Origin: Flaccisagitta enflata | Lineage: Eukaryota > Chaetognatha > Sagittoidea > Aphragmophora | Reading direction: 5' to 3' | NCBI GenBank assembly: GCA_965153355.1 | Contig: OZ231127.1 | Location: forward strand, 91,016,001-91,080,000 | Length of the DNA: 64,000 nt | Position numbers and translations under genes: made by a program | In this document: positions 34,954 to 46,695 of the stretch, in pieces | Layout: every line of letters starts with the position of its first letter | Position numbering within the stretch: the stretch's first letter is position 1 | The notes under the pieces: model-generated | What the model was told of the DNA's origin: nothing | Database searches by the model: none | The model's input: the letters and a program-made list of their open reading frames with translations, nothing else

Positions 34954-35298
34954 CTTCTTCTTATTTTTTTACATTCTTTTAAATTCTTTTTCCTTTTTTT
35001 TCTTTTCCATTATCTTCTTCGTCTTCCTCTACTCCTCTTCCTCCTCTTCTTCTTCTTCTACTTCTTCTTCTTTTCTTCTTCTTCTCCTTCTTCTTCCCCT
35101 TCTTCTTCTTCTTCTTCTTCTTTTAATTCTTCTTCTTCTTCTCCTTTTTCTTCTTCTTCTTCTTATTATTATTCTTCTTCTTCTTCTTCATCTTCTTCTT
35201 CTTCTTCTTCTTCTCCTTCTTCTTCTTCTTCATCTTCATCTTCATCTTCTTCTTCCTCTTCCTCTTCCTCTTCTTCATCTTCATCTTCATCTTCATCT

Positions 35299-35330
<32 letters not shown>

Positions 35331-35765
35331 TTTTTCTTTTTCTTTTTCTTTTTCTTTTTCTTTTTCTTCTCCTTCTTCTTCTTCATCTTCATCTTCTTCT
35401 TCTTCTGCATCTCCATCTCCATCTTAATCTCCATCTTCTTCTTCTTCTTCATCTTCATCTTCTTCTTCTTCTGCATCTCCATCTCCATCTTCATCTCCAT
35501 CTTCTTCTTCTTCTTCTTCTTCCTCTTCCTCTTCCTCTTCTTCTTTTTCTTCTTCTTCTTCTTCTTCTTCTCCTTCTTTTTCTTCTTCTTCTTCTTCTTC
35601 TTCTTCTTCTTCTTCTTCTTTTCTTCTTCTTCTTCTTCTTCTTCTTCTTTTCTTCTTCTTTTTTTCTTCCTCTTCCTCTTCTTCTTCTTCTTCTTCTTCT
35701 TCTTCTTCTTCTTCTCCTTCTTCTTCTTCTTCTTGAAGTTATTCTTCTTCCTTCTTCTTCTTCTT
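34954..35765. repeat. Long TTC-rich tract with TTCATC blocks
   Basis: About 800 bp of pyrimidine-rich DNA. A block of about 90 bp (CATCTTCTTCTTCTTCTGCA to ATCTCCATCTTC) is duplicated at 35385-35500. Confidence 0.95.
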
Positions 35766-36031
35766 TCTCCTCTTCCTCCTCGACATTCGTCTCCATCTTG
35801 CGTTTTCCATCAACTCTCCTTTTGACATTTAACACTCCATTCTCACTCTCTTTTCCTCCTTTCTATCTTTTTTTCCTTGGCCTGAGCGCGCGCGTGACAA
35901 AATCCACGGGACAAAATGCTTTCGGTGAAACGCGTTTAAAAGATCAACAAGGCCAACACCTTTGAGTCACGTCCGCTATGTTTATGTTTTCAAACACAGG
36001 GAATGAGAATATAGATGGGTTCGAACCTTGT
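35766..36031. other. No gene; HP subtype A head fragment
   Basis: AACAAGGCCAACACCTTTGA and GTCACGTCCGC at 35946-35976 match the subtype A head; nothing of its body follows. Confidence 0.5.
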
Positions 36032-36447
36032 TTTTAAGTGCGTCCTCGCACTTCTATGGTCATGTCCGTCTGTCGGTCGGTCGCTCTGTTGGTCTGTAAC
36101 GCAAACGTTAAAAATGAGTAAAACGGCTGATTCAGACGTATTTCTTCATTCCTATCACCTCTCATGCCTTACCACATTAATTTTCATTCATTTATTCATT
36201 CATTCATTCATTCATTCATTCATTCATTCATTCATTCATTCATTCATTCATTCATTCATTCATTCATTCATTCATTCATTCGTTCATTCGTTCATTCATT
36301 CATTCATTCATTCATTCATTCATTCATTCATTCATTCATTCGTTCATTCGTTCATTCATTCATTCATTCATTCATTTAAAACGCTTATTCACAAATTCTT
36401 AATCAAGCGAGGCGTACTTATTGGCCATAATTTGGCCTTGTTTTTTT
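36032..36447 (-). mobile_element. HP subtype C (complete), internal (ATTC)n
   Basis: Reversed: hairpin AAGTGCG-TCCT-CGCACTT, GGTCATGTCCGTCTGTCGG, TAACGCAAACGTTAAAA, (ATTC)n (36184-36376) with ATTCG interruptions, then AAGCGAGGCGTACTTATTGG and TTGGCCTTGTT. It mirrors 21372-21713. Confidence 0.7.
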
Positions 36448-36579
36448 AGCCACGAAATTACAGATTTCAGACCTACGACTGCGAAAATGAATCAATTGAC
36501 CCCAAAAATGATTCAACTGAACTCTGGAATGACATAATTGGTCCAAGAAATGACTAAAAGTACAAATGGTTTAATGCTT

Positions 36580-36692
36580 GACAGACAGACCGACCATCCA
36601 ACTGAGCAACCATTGATCGGCGATCAACAAACCGACAGGCAAACAGACAAAGACCGACCGACAGGCGGAGCATAGAGTCGCATATGTGTGAC
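36580..36692 (+). mobile_element. HP 3' fragment
   Basis: A GACAGACCGACC tract, GGCGGAGCATAGAG and the hairpin AGTCGCATATGTGTGACT (36675-36692, imperfect). Confidence 0.45.
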
Positions 36693-37595
36693 TGAATAAT
36701 ATCATTGTTGGTATAAAATTCCTGGAAACTTTTTCTCGCTCTTCACGTTTTCGTTTCCGGTGAATCACGCGGTCCCTCGTTACAGTCTAGTCGTTATATA
36801 ATGCGTTGAAAAATAGAACCAAGCGCAGAAAAAAACTAAAAGTGGTTTGTAACCCAGTTGCTTGCTCCGTTGTGTGCGTGCTCATTTTGTTTTGTTTTGT
36901 TTTGTTTGGTTTGGTTTTGGTTTGTATGCGCAATGTACACAAAAAAAAGGATTATTTAGTAGTTGCCACTGCACAATATGGCATTGTCACATCTGCTTCA
37001 GAACAACATATAACTCTACCCGGCAAATATTTTGTCGTATGAGACAACTCTATAGGTGAATATACCTGTATTCTTGGTCCACTCGTCTGTCCTTTGGTCC
37101 GTTCATCCATTGGTCCGTCCGTTAGTTGGTCTGTCACTAACAGCCATACTTTTTTTACCATTTCAGTCATTTTTTGGGTTTGTATCATTTCCAGGGTCAA
37201 TTGTATTAAAAATGTCATTTGGACAAATAGTTAGGCCGTTTAGAAATTTATTTTTAACATCTCAGTCATTTTAAAGATGACTAAAGGATTTAAGAAATAT
37301 TGAAGTCAAATCAATGCGGTCAATTAAGTCGTTTACATCAATTTCTCATCTATCAAAAGTACGTAGCACGCGACATTTACGTGTGGGCCTTTTTCAAAGC
37401 GTTACCGACTCACGACTGAAACTGAAAACTATTCAAAATCTTATCTGCTTCTAGATATCATCCCCATGAAATAAATGTCCCTTCATGGAGGAAATTCAAG
37501 AAAATTTATGACGAAAGATGATGGTCTTCCATCAGGCGGAAGAGAGAAGTTTCTTGTTCCGGAGACTACAGAATTCCACACGAAGATATCAAAGC
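36693..37595. other. No gene; HP remnants
   Basis: At 37040-37135 GACAACTCTATAGG and GGTCCGTCCGTTAGTTGGTC look like a reversed HP 3' part. The rest is unique; CGTAGCACGCGAC near 37375 is an isolated hairpin half. Confidence 0.4.
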
Positions 37596-37822
37596 TCATT
37601 CGTTCCGCTCCCCTCGCTCGCTTACTTCGCTCACTCCCTCGCGCGTTAATGATAACGGAAAAGAGAGAAAACTATATTTTAGAAGAGAAGTATGTCATCC
37701 CTAGAAGACGAACGCGACAAAGATATCAGTATCCACCTTTTTTTAGCAGAAATAGAAATTCGCTTTTAATAGATGAAATTCATTAGTTTCTTGACGTCCG
37801 TTTTAGCGGGGTTTTACTTGGT
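37596..37822. repeat. CGCTC-core fragment and pogo-like MITE end
   Basis: 37596-37650 (CGTTCCGCTCCCCTCGCTCG) is the core of the CGCTC-rich repeat. 37740-37822 ends TCCGTTTTAGCGGGGTTTTACT, the right end of the MITE family at 266. Confidence 0.5.
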
Positions 37823-38485
37823 AATGGTTAATTCGTAACAAAAAAGTGGGGGGGTGGGGTATAAGTGAATATTCGTTTGGACACAGTGTGCAGTCGAATG
37901 TACCCTCTTAATCTTCTACCATGCGCCTGTCACTTAAAATAGTTTATTGTTAGATGTCACTTTTTCTAATGACTAAAATGAGTTGATTGTAATTGTCTTC
38001 TTTTTTCTTTCCTTAGATATTCACGTTGAATGTCGATATTGTTGCCTCGCCAATAACACATTAGTACGTGTTTATGCGTCGGAAGCAGGAATGAAGGACA
38101 ATTCCTCAAAGTTGTCCCCTTTTAACAACAATTCTACGTGCAAAAATCTTTCGCAGTTTCTACACCAGCTTTCCAAAATCCACATCATCGACTTAGTCAA
38201 CATCAACATCATTAACATCAACAACAACATCAACAACATCAACAACATCAACATCAACAACATCATCGCGTCGTCACCATCAACAGTCGCAGATCTCAAC
38301 AATCAGAATCGTTATCATACTTTATCACTTCCGGCCGCCAAAACATTTTCGCCGATTCCAAGAATAAGACACTTCCGGCAGATTCCAAGAATAAGACATG
38401 ATCACTTCCGCCAGATTCCAATTCTAAGAATTGTCCTCGTTTGTCTCTGTCAATCAAAAAAACGACGTTGAAAGAATTGGAAAAG
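37823..38485. other. ATC/AAC-rich region, no firm gene
   Basis: A possible acceptor (TTTCCTTAG, 38016) is followed by an open frame with (AACATC)n (38200-38265) and TTCCAAGAATAAGACA repeats. Without a donor or a recognised domain it is not called. Confidence 0.3.
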
Positions 38486-38509
38486 ATGACAATGACGATG
38501 ACGGAGACG

Positions 38510-38549
<40 letters not shown>

Positions 38550-38946
38550 TGACGACGTGTCTCTCTGATACTTTATCATCTTATAATTCTTTTGCTTCCC
38601 ATTCTCTTTCATCATTATCTTCCTCTTATGCTCCTGCTTCTGCTTTTGCTTTTGCTTTTACTTCTTCTTCTTCTGCTGCTGCAGCTTCTTATTTTTCTTC
38701 TTCTTCTTCTTCTTCTTCTTCTTCTTCTTCTTCTTCTTCTTCTTCTTCTTCTTCTTCTTCTTCTTCTTCTCCTTCTTCTTCTTCTTCTTCTTCTTCTCTT
38801 TCTTTTTCTTCTTCTTCTCTTTCTACTTCTTCTTCTTTAGCCTTCTTTCCTCTACATTTTTCTCCATTAAACATGACTACGTCTCATTTGATTCGCCCTC
38901 ATGTGAACCAAATACTTTCATTTATGATGGAAATTTCTCGACTGAG
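38486..38946 (+). CDS. Weak candidate first exon, Ala/Ser-rich
   Basis: An ATG (MTMTMTETTAAAA) opens a frame through (GGC)n and (TTC)n arrays, encoding poly-Ala and poly-Ser, and then a non-repetitive end with LNMTTSHLIRPHVNQI and LSFMMEISRL up to a perfect donor GAG|GTAAGT. The intact frame over both microsatellites and the exact donor argue for an exon; the lack of any domain argues against it. No partner exon seen. Confidence 0.25.
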
Positions 38947-39080
38947 GTAAGTTCAAAAAGTTTGAATAAGAATTGACTGATATAGGCCAAGCAGCCCGCG
39001 TGATGATAGACAAACAGACAGACAAACCGAGTCAGAGATGGACATCTGAATGTTGCACGTACGGAAGCAGACAGTAAAAA

Positions 39081-39328
39081 AACCAGGCCGGATACACGGC
39101 CAATAAGCAGTCGCTGGCGGGTGGGCAGGGGCAGTGCACTGAGGGGCAGGGGTAGTCAATCAGTGGGCAGGGGCTGTGTTTTGGGTGGGCAGGGGCTGTT
39201 ATGCTCAGAAATCACAAATACGGTCAATTTAGCGGCCTCCGAAATTTCGCGTGACGGACATTAAGATGGACCGACCAAGGGACACGCCCTCTTATAGAGT
39301 CGCTTAGCCAGCGATCTAGCGACTAAAG
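39081..39328 (+). mobile_element. HP subtype D, diverged hairpin
   Basis: AACCAGGCCGGATACACGGC, motif AGTCGCTGGCGGG, four GGGCAGGGG units, CTCTTATAG, then AGTCGCTTAGCCAGCGAT-CTAGCGACT, a hairpin with a partly duplicated right arm. Confidence 0.65.
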
Positions 39329-40514
39329 ATGAAAAACAAGTGTGTTTGTGTTTGTGTTTTTGATCGTGTATTTGTGTGTCTGTCTGTTTCTGTATGTGTC
39401 CGTGTATGTGTGTCTTCCTCTGCCTGGATGTCTGTCTAGCTGTCTCTGTCTGTTTGCCTACAGGGACACGCACTAGTACAGAATTTCGGCTTTGCCACTC
39501 GGACATATAGGCGATGTTTTTTGAGTGTCTCACTAAGACTCATTTCTCACAAAAAGAGACCTACGATGAAAGGCACTCCTTCTATGCTACACCTTCATTC
39601 TCCATTGTAATAACCATTGATCATTTCAGAAAAGGTCATATCCTCAATCAAAACAAACATGTATCAAAGTACCAATAAAGGCGGCTCTCGCCGACCGGAA
39701 AAAAGTCGTAAAGGTGGAATTTTCCCCTGGTTGATTTTTTCTTTTGATGTTTTTCATGCTTTGGATTGTTTTTGTGCTCATTTGCGATTAGATTGCCAAA
39801 ATTGGTGAGCAAAAAAAAAAAATTGTTTTTCAAAGAAAAATTATTTTGAAAGAAAATTTAAAAGATGAAAAAGTCAGTTCTGCATTTATTCAATTTTGTT
39901 ATGAAGCAAAAATGTGTTAGCGGTGTTCTCTTAGTAAAAGAAATGAAGTTCTTCTTTCAGATTCCGTTTCTTCGCGCCAGCCCCACCAACGTGGAGGTCA
40001 GGTTGTCATATCCTCGATTACATGAGGGTGGCAGTAGCACAGGCCTAGAAAAATGATGTTTCTTTCTCATATGCTGCTTGACTAATATGCAACTGCCTCA
40101 GCGAATCAACCTACTATCTTTCCTGGTTGACCTGAATCAATCACCTTTATTTCTTGTAAAAGATAACTTAAAGGTCATAAAGCACAAAACGCAAAAAGAA
40201 AACTAGTGCTTATGGTTTCTTTAAAAAAATAAAAAAAATTGTTTCTGTAAAAAGTTATGATAAAGAAGTTTCAATACTGTAAAGCATTGTTTCAGGGATC
40301 AATCGTTTCCTGCAATGTTTCATACAAGTTTCACATACAAGCATACAAGTTTCACACATAAGATGAATATGTTATTGCGCACTGATTAGTTATATGTCCA
40401 TGTGGTTGAGCCAAAATTTGGTTCTATCGCGTAACCCAGCGCTTATCATACGTGCATTTGTGAATGTGTGCGTTTATATGTCGCTTTCTGGTTAGCATAA
40501 CAAGAGTTCATGCA
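39329..40514. other. No gene seen
   Basis: Starts with a degenerate GTGTTTGTGT/GTCTGTCTG stretch to 39460. The rest is AT-rich and unique. Confidence 0.5.
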
Positions 40515-40795
40515 AAGTCCTAGGAAAGTTCTTTATCAAAGGAATATGACTCAAAATCATGTACACAGATAACCCAAAACAAAAATTTGGTCCTGGGACC
40601 TCTAGAAAATACCGCCGCCACCCCCCTCATATCCCATAGAAAATGTACAGGAAAAAATTTTTGCCTATATCTTATTATGGGAAAGGGGGCAGGTGGCGGC
40701 GCCAAATCATAGGGGTTCCAGGGCTAAATTTTTTTCACGGACCACCTGTAAACATGATTTTGGGCCAATTCCCTCCGATAGAGAACTTTTCTATG
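40515..40795. mobile_element. Foldback element with arms of about 130 bp
   Basis: The left arm (AAAGTTCTTTATCAAAGGAA, TGACTCAAAATCATGTACAC, TGGTCCTGGGACC, ACCGCCGCCACCCCC) is mirrored by the right arm (AGGTGGCGGC, GTAAACATGATTTTGGGCCA, GATAGAGAACTTTTC) with a centre near 40660. Related half-copies lie at 5513 and 23660. Confidence 0.65.
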
Positions 40796-41024
40796 ACATC
40801 GCATTTTTTGTTGTTAGGCTATTTCTGGTGCCACGACATTTGTTACTTGTTAACCCAGTCTTTTCTTTCACGAGAGTCACTCCACAAAAACAAAAAAGAA
40901 TCTCTTTTAAGACAAAAAAAAGAATCTCTTTTAAACACAAAGAAGTGAAAAGGAAATTGGCAGTCTATATCAAGCTCATCTTATTTTAGGACTCAAACGC
41001 TGTCTCAATCGGTTTCACTCTTTT

Positions 41025-41388
<364 letters not shown>

Positions 41389-41507
41389 CCCTCAGAAGCT
41401 TGTTTATTTTAGGCTCTCTGTTACTCTTTGCAAATGTTGAGAAAGATTTGAGACAAAATGGTGCCAATTTAGTTGCTTATTTCTTTTTTGTCTTTCTCTT
41501 GTAGCTG

Positions 41508-41600
41508 TACCGTTGAGCCCTGCGAAAACGCTGTCAAAGGACTAGCAGATTTGTCCCTTTACTTATGAGCGGTTTTCTAATTTCGCCATTATGAGAAATG
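41508..41600. mobile_element. pogo-like MITE left half
   Basis: GTACCGTTGAGCCCTGCGAA resembles the MITE end CAGTTAAACCCTGC and is followed by GTCAAAGGACTAGCAG, like the family interior; the right end is lost. Confidence 0.4.
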
Positions 41601-41623
41601 AAAAAAAATACATGAAGTCTTCA

Positions 41624-41667
41624 TTTTACATTTCGAGAGCATTGGCCAATGCTCTCGAAATGTAAAA
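41624..41667. other. Perfect 44-bp palindrome
   Basis: Each 22-base arm (TTTTACATTTCGAGAGCATT then GG at the centre) is the exact complement of the other with no spacer. Confidence 0.95.
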
Positions 41668-42430
41668 ACAATATCTTAGGCTCAGGTGCATGTTTTTTAT
41701 AGGAAAAACTGTCTCAAAAATGTGTACTGCTTTTATGTGCTCAAAAGTCACCTATGTCAAATGAGAAAATTCCTCTGATAGACAGACAGATATCAAATAA
41801 GGGAGATAAGAAAGATAAGATAGATTGAAACTCAAATCAGAGTTGCTTGAGCATTTTTTAAATTTCTCCGGTCGTAAAGAGTTCAAAGGTTGATGCTTCA
41901 ATAAAAAAAAATCTTCTTTGAACTCATTTTCATGCAAAAAGACTAAAAAAGCGTCCCTCTCTTGTGTGTTATTCGTCTACAGTCTCGAACATTTCATGGC
42001 AACGAAGATAAGGGAAGTTCGTGATTGAAATGAATCGCGGAACGAAGCATTTTACTTGATTACAAATCTGAAGGTCTTTATATAAATGACGTTTATTCAC
42101 ACGAGAAATTTAGCAAGAGAACAAAAAAAAAAGAAACAAAAACAACAACTACGAAGATTTTTTCTACCTTGCAACAGACCATTTTCCTCGCTGCAGAGAA
42201 CTGGGTAGGATTCTACGTTTCTGACCTAGTAAGTGTCTGTATGGACAATGTCACCGACTCACCATTTTTTTGTTGTTGTCGTCATCCAAGTTGGTGTTAT
42301 TATGAGTTGTTTGTGGTCATTGTGTTGACTTTGATAGCAACTTTGTCCTTGTTAGGACCCGGCTAAACCTTTGGCATCCATCTGCAGAAAATATCATCAC
42401 TGCTCAGAAAATTGAACCATTTATGCCAAG
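41668..42430 (+). other. Upstream region of the XKR gene
   Basis: No repeat recognised. A candidate acceptor (TTGTCCTTGTTAG) at 42356 could define the 5' border of the exon holding the start codon, placing the promoter further upstream. Confidence 0.35.
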
Positions 42431-42745
42431 ATGGAAAAATCGCGACCTCTAACTGCAAGTGTGAAGACATCATCAAAGCCAAAGGAACATCAGCATTTGG
42501 CTGGAAGTGGTTCGATCGTCCGTATGTCAGTGGAGGATGATCAACATCCACTGGGAAGCTCAAGGGGCCCGTCAAGAGACTATTTCACCCATTCCTTGAG
42601 CGTGAAAAGATCCAACAAATTCACGCTTAACTCGACAGACTCGATGGAAAAGGAATCGTTTCTGCAGGAGACGAGGAGATTTAGGGGAAAACCAGATCAT
42701 GACGCTGAACCCCGATTAGACACGGCTTCCGCTGAAGGCTCGATC

Positions 42746-42804
<59 letters not shown>

Positions 42805-42812
42805 CGACAACG

Positions 42813-42899
<87 letters not shown>

Positions 42900-44329
42900 C
42901 TTGCTTCTGCTCTCAATTCTCAACAATCAAAGGATTCTTCCAAAAAATCTTCAATTCTGCCCTATTTTTCTACGCTTCTCTCCTCTTCACCGCCTTCATG
43001 TACATCTTTGACATCGGCTCGGACATCTCTCTGGCAATTCGCTATTTTCTTGATGGTCAATATTGGTGGGGAAGTTGGACCATCGCCTTCGTCGCCATTC
43101 CGTGGATGATTTATCTCTTTTTCGTGGGAGTGTTGACGCCTGAAGACGAATGGAAAAGAGATGTAAGGTCCCGTTTGTTAATCCTTGCGGCGATTTTTAA
43201 CCTTTTCCCTGTGGCTGGGTTTGTCGAAGCCGCTAGAGAGCGATGGAAAGGAGATTCTAGCGAAGCGGAAAGTACAAAACTTAAGGCAAACTTCTTCCGA
43301 TTGCTGGAGGTGGCGCTAGAAGCCTTCCCGCAAGCTTCATTACAGCTGTACGTAGTCGCTCGGTTGAATCGATTGGATTCGCTTCTTATCGTTACCATCT
43401 TCTCTTCCCTCTACTCGGTCGTCAATGGAATGAATAAAGGATGTTGGGGGATGTTTCAAGCTAAAAATAACAAAACATATGGATTCCTCATTTCCCTCAT
43501 TTTTCTTCCTTGGCTCCTATTTCACATCATCTCCTTCGTTTCTCCGCTGGCATTTTTAGCCTCGTTGAAAACACACTCTAGTCCCACACTTTTGGCCGTC
43601 ATCATTTACTTCCTCATTCACCTTATTCTATCCGCGGCGGTTTTTTCGATTTTGCCAATGGCCACTTCGCCAAGCCAGGGCAACTATGTATTTGCCAACA
43701 TTTTCTGCAGAATTCCCTCTCTCTTCCTACAACTCATTTTTGCTTTCACATCCTTATGGATCTCCACCTCTTGGATTGTCTCTCTCGCGCCTTTTCTCGA
43801 CCAACAACAAGCCGAGTTTCTCCCTGCATTTCTTTGGCCAAACACTTCGACGCTTTTTCAAAAATGGGTCATCAATGAGACAGACATGTTCAACCAATCA
43901 TGGGCCATTTGCAATAAGTCATCATCATCATCATCATTATCATTGTCATCATCATCATCATTATCATTATCATCATCATCATTATCATTGTCATCATCAC
44001 CATCATCATCAGCGACGTCTTCTTCCGGTGCTTTCCCTTCTTCTAACTCATTCTTCAATGTGAGTTCTGTCCTTCCTCCTACTTCTTCCGCTTCGACATC
44101 TGTCAGTGACAGCTTCTCGACCTTGTGGTCAGCTGAGTTTTGCTTGACCGACTTTGCCGCGTATCTGTACATCGTCTTCACCGTCGTAAATTGCGTCTTG
44201 CTTGTTTATCAAGTCATTCTCATCGTCTACTGGCCTCGGATTTGGAAATACCTGGACACAAATGCGACCATAATTCAAACATTGAAATGGAGAGAGAAAC
44301 AGATGAACACAGACCCATCATTTATATGA
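42431..44329 (+). CDS. XK-related (XKR) family multi-pass membrane protein
   Basis: A 632-residue frame starts at an ATG in good context (AAGATGG). XKR family marks are FDIGSDISLAIRYFLDGQYW near residue 192, a first membrane pair around 178-230, ALEAFPQASLQLY near 297, then several hydrophobic helices and a last one around 576-602 (IVFTVVNCVLLVYQVILIVY). Some XKR proteins (XKR8, CED-8) scramble phosphatidylserine at the plasma membrane after caspase cleavage; which role applies here is not known. Two microsatellites are translated: an AAC array gives about 52 residues of Asn (with two Asp) at 105-156 in the N-terminal tail, and TCA/TTA repeats give a Ser/Leu tract at 496-535 before the last helix. 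Both keep the frame. The C-terminus is short (DTNATIIQTLKWREK). It appears to be a single coding exon; an upstream non-coding exon is possible. Confidence 0.85.
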
Positions 44330-44704
44330 TATCTGGAAATAGAATCATTTTAGGCCCAAAATCATTTGTCTCTTACCAAATATTAATGTAGATAGACCCC
44401 ATTTATCCTCTTGGTTTAGTTTCAGGGCAGGGCTTTCATAAAGAGGACAAGGTATAAACCTCAGAGTGCTAATAGAACTCAAAAGTGCAATTTTATGAGA
44501 TCTAGGAAAATGGAGTAAAAATACCCTCATACATAAAGTGCAAAATTCAGGGCCATCAGCCATGACAATGCAAGACGAAGACTTGAACTACATAGTAGCT
44601 GAAAGAACCTAAATGTTTAAGCGGCTAAGATTTTCTACTAAAATAACATCTTTCAAACAGATCTATTTTTATGGCGCAAATCACCTAATTCCATTCTATT
44701 TCCT
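44330..44704. other. 3' flank of the XKR gene
   Basis: No clear AATAAA signal within about 370 bp; no repeat recognised. Confidence 0.4.
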
Positions 44705-45309
44705 AGACTTGTGGGGGTGTGAACTTGAGGAAGGAGCAGAGCAGCGGCCCCGCTGAGCAGCGCAGAGCAGCGCAGAGCAGCGCAGAGCAGCGCAGAGCAG
44801 CGGCCCCGCTGAGCATCGCAGAGCTGCGCAGAGTAGCGCAGCGCAGCGCAGAGCAGCGGCCCCGCTGCTTTCACACAGGGGAATTTTCTCCTCCTCCTCC
44901 TTCTCCTCCTTCTTCTCCTCCTCCTCCCCCTCCCCCCCACCTCCAGGCCCATATCTCAGCCTTGAAGCCCATATCCAAGACTTGAGGCCCAAATCCCAGC
45001 CTCAAGGCCCAAATCTTAGCCTCAAGGCCCAAATCCTAGCCTGGAGGCTGAGATTTGGGCTTCAAGACTGAAATCTGGGCCCCCAGGCTAGGATTTGGGC
45101 CTTGAGGCTAGGATTTGGGCCTTGAGGCTGGGATTTGGGCCTCAAGTCTAGGATTTGGGCCTCAAGGCTGGGATATGGGCTTCAAGGCTGAAATATGGAG
45201 GTGGGGGGGTTACGGAGAAGGAGAAGAAGGAGGATAAGGAGGAGGAGGAAAAAATTCCCCTGTGTGAAAGCATAGGTCATCGACCCCTTCGGGGCTGCTG
45301 CCCAAAAAG
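44705..45309. mobile_element. FB-1 foldback element with expanded GC-rich left stem
   Basis: Left: GAGCAGCGGCCCCGCTGAGC with extra AGCGCAGAGC units (44758-44860), CTTTCACACAGGGGAATTTT, (CTC)n, then CAAATCCCAGCCT units. Right: the inverse units (GGCTGGGATTTGGGCCTCAA), GGAGGAGGAAAAAATTCCCC, CATAGGTCATCGACCCCTTC and GGGGCTGCTGCCCAAAAAGG. Confidence 0.7.
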
Positions 45310-45397
45310 GGGACCAACCGACCAACCGAACGACCAACCGACCGACCGATGGACCAACATAGCGGGGTGTAGAGTCGCGTACTACGCGACTAAAAAC
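45310..45397 (+). mobile_element. HP 3' end fragment
   Basis: A GACCAACCGACC tract, AGCGGGGTGTAGAG, hairpin AGTCGCG-TACTA-CGCGACT (45373-45391) and TAAAAAC. The copy starts exactly where the FB-1 element ends, so FB-1 probably inserted into an HP copy. Confidence 0.6.
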
Positions 45398-45661
45398 AAT
45401 ATTTCAGGCCGAGGCTCATGTCTCTCTCAAAGAAGACTCATGAAAAAAGAGTTCACTGCCTGACTGACACAATCCTTTTCAAAGTCGTGTCAAACGATAA
45501 ATTTTGGCTGACAATCCGAGAATTAGTGAGGGAAACTGATAGAAATTGATAGAAACTGATAGAAACTGATAGAAACTTAAAACTTCTTGTGCATTTTTGA
45601 AGTTTTCTAAGTTTTCCCGGTCGTAAAGAGATCAAAGTGAAAGGTTGGTACTTCAATAAAC

Positions 45662-46128
45662 CAACAGGCCAACACTTATAAGTCGCGTGCGAGACCTAAA
45701 TAATTACTTAATTACACAACCACATAACAAAAATGACTTTCATTGAATTTGACTTAAGATGACCTTAAATGATATGAAATGACTTGAAATGACATTTAAA
45801 TGACCTGAAATGACTTTAAAATGACTTAAGTGACTGAATGGCTGAAATTGATTTAAATTGACTGAAAATGACTTAAAATGACTTGAATTGACCTAGAATG
45901 ACTTAACTGATTTTGATTGACTTGAATTTACTTATAATTATCACTAAATGACTAAAATGACTCAAATTTACTAAAATGGCTTAAATTGACTGATGACCTG
46001 AAATGACTGAAAATGATCTTATTTGACTTTGAATGACCTATATGACTTAAAATGAGTCAGTATGAACAGAGCGAATAAAAAAGTAAAATATGACCAACCG
46101 ACCAACTGACCAACCAACCAAACAACCG
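45662..46128 (+). mobile_element. HP subtype A, hairpin missing, fused to a reversed B copy
   Basis: ACAGGCCAACACTTATAAG, motif AGTCGCGTGCGAGACC, TGACTTAAAA decamers, AAAGTAAAATATGACC and a GACCAACC tract to 46128. Instead of its hairpin, a reversed copy begins. Confidence 0.65.
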
Positions 46129-46372
46129 ACTCTACACCCCGCTTTATCGGTCCGTTGGTCTGTTGGTCCGTTGGTCCGTCGGTCCTTCGGTCCGTCGGTC
46201 CGTTGGTCCGTCGGTCCGTCGGTCCATCGGTCCGTCCGTCACACTTTACTTTTTTTGTTTTTTTTTTTGGTCTTTGGCCTCCTTGCTCCTGCCCAAATGA
46301 TGAAGTGACCTTAAATATAGCCCCTGCCCACCCGCACGCGACTGGGGTAGCCGTGTATCCGGCCTTGTTTTA
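46129..46372 (-). mobile_element. HP subtype B, tail-to-tail with the preceding copy
   Basis: CGACTCTACACCCCGCTTTA, a long GTCCGTTG/GTCCGTCG tract, CACACTTTACTTTTTTTG, CTCCTGCCCAAATGATG, CCCCTGCCCACCCGCACGCG, ACTGGGGTAGCCGTGTATCC and GGCCTTGTTT. Only the base of its terminal hairpin remains at the junction. Confidence 0.7.
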
Positions 46373-46695
46373 TCAAGAGAAGAGAACATCTTTTAACATC
46401 GCAGTGGAAGATTTTCCTCGCCCTGGAGTGATTGGAGAGAGAAAGAGAGAGTTGCTAGCCCGTCTAGGCGCAGGACGCGCGTTTTGCCCAAATAACTGAT
46501 ATGATGACTGAATTTTTAACAATTTAGTTCAAACAAAGAAGAACTTACCTTCAAAACAGTTGTTACTGCCTTGAAAAGTTAGCGAACAGTATTTTTTTTT
46601 CATAGTTTTTGCTTTGCTAAAAGCACTAGACAGGAAGTGAACCATGCATCATTTTGTTTTCCTTAATGACGGTCGTCAAACATATATATTTCTTA
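46373..46695. other. No gene seen
   Basis: Unique sequence with no exon signals that are supported. Confidence 0.4.

Noticed and set aside
36011-36028. GGGTTCGAACC, resembling a tRNA T-arm
   Set aside because: No matching acceptor stem, D-arm or anticodon arm around it.
37983-38471. 162-codon frame with Asn/Ile repeats
   Set aside because: An acceptor is possible at 38016 but no donor follows, and most residues come from AACATC repeats.
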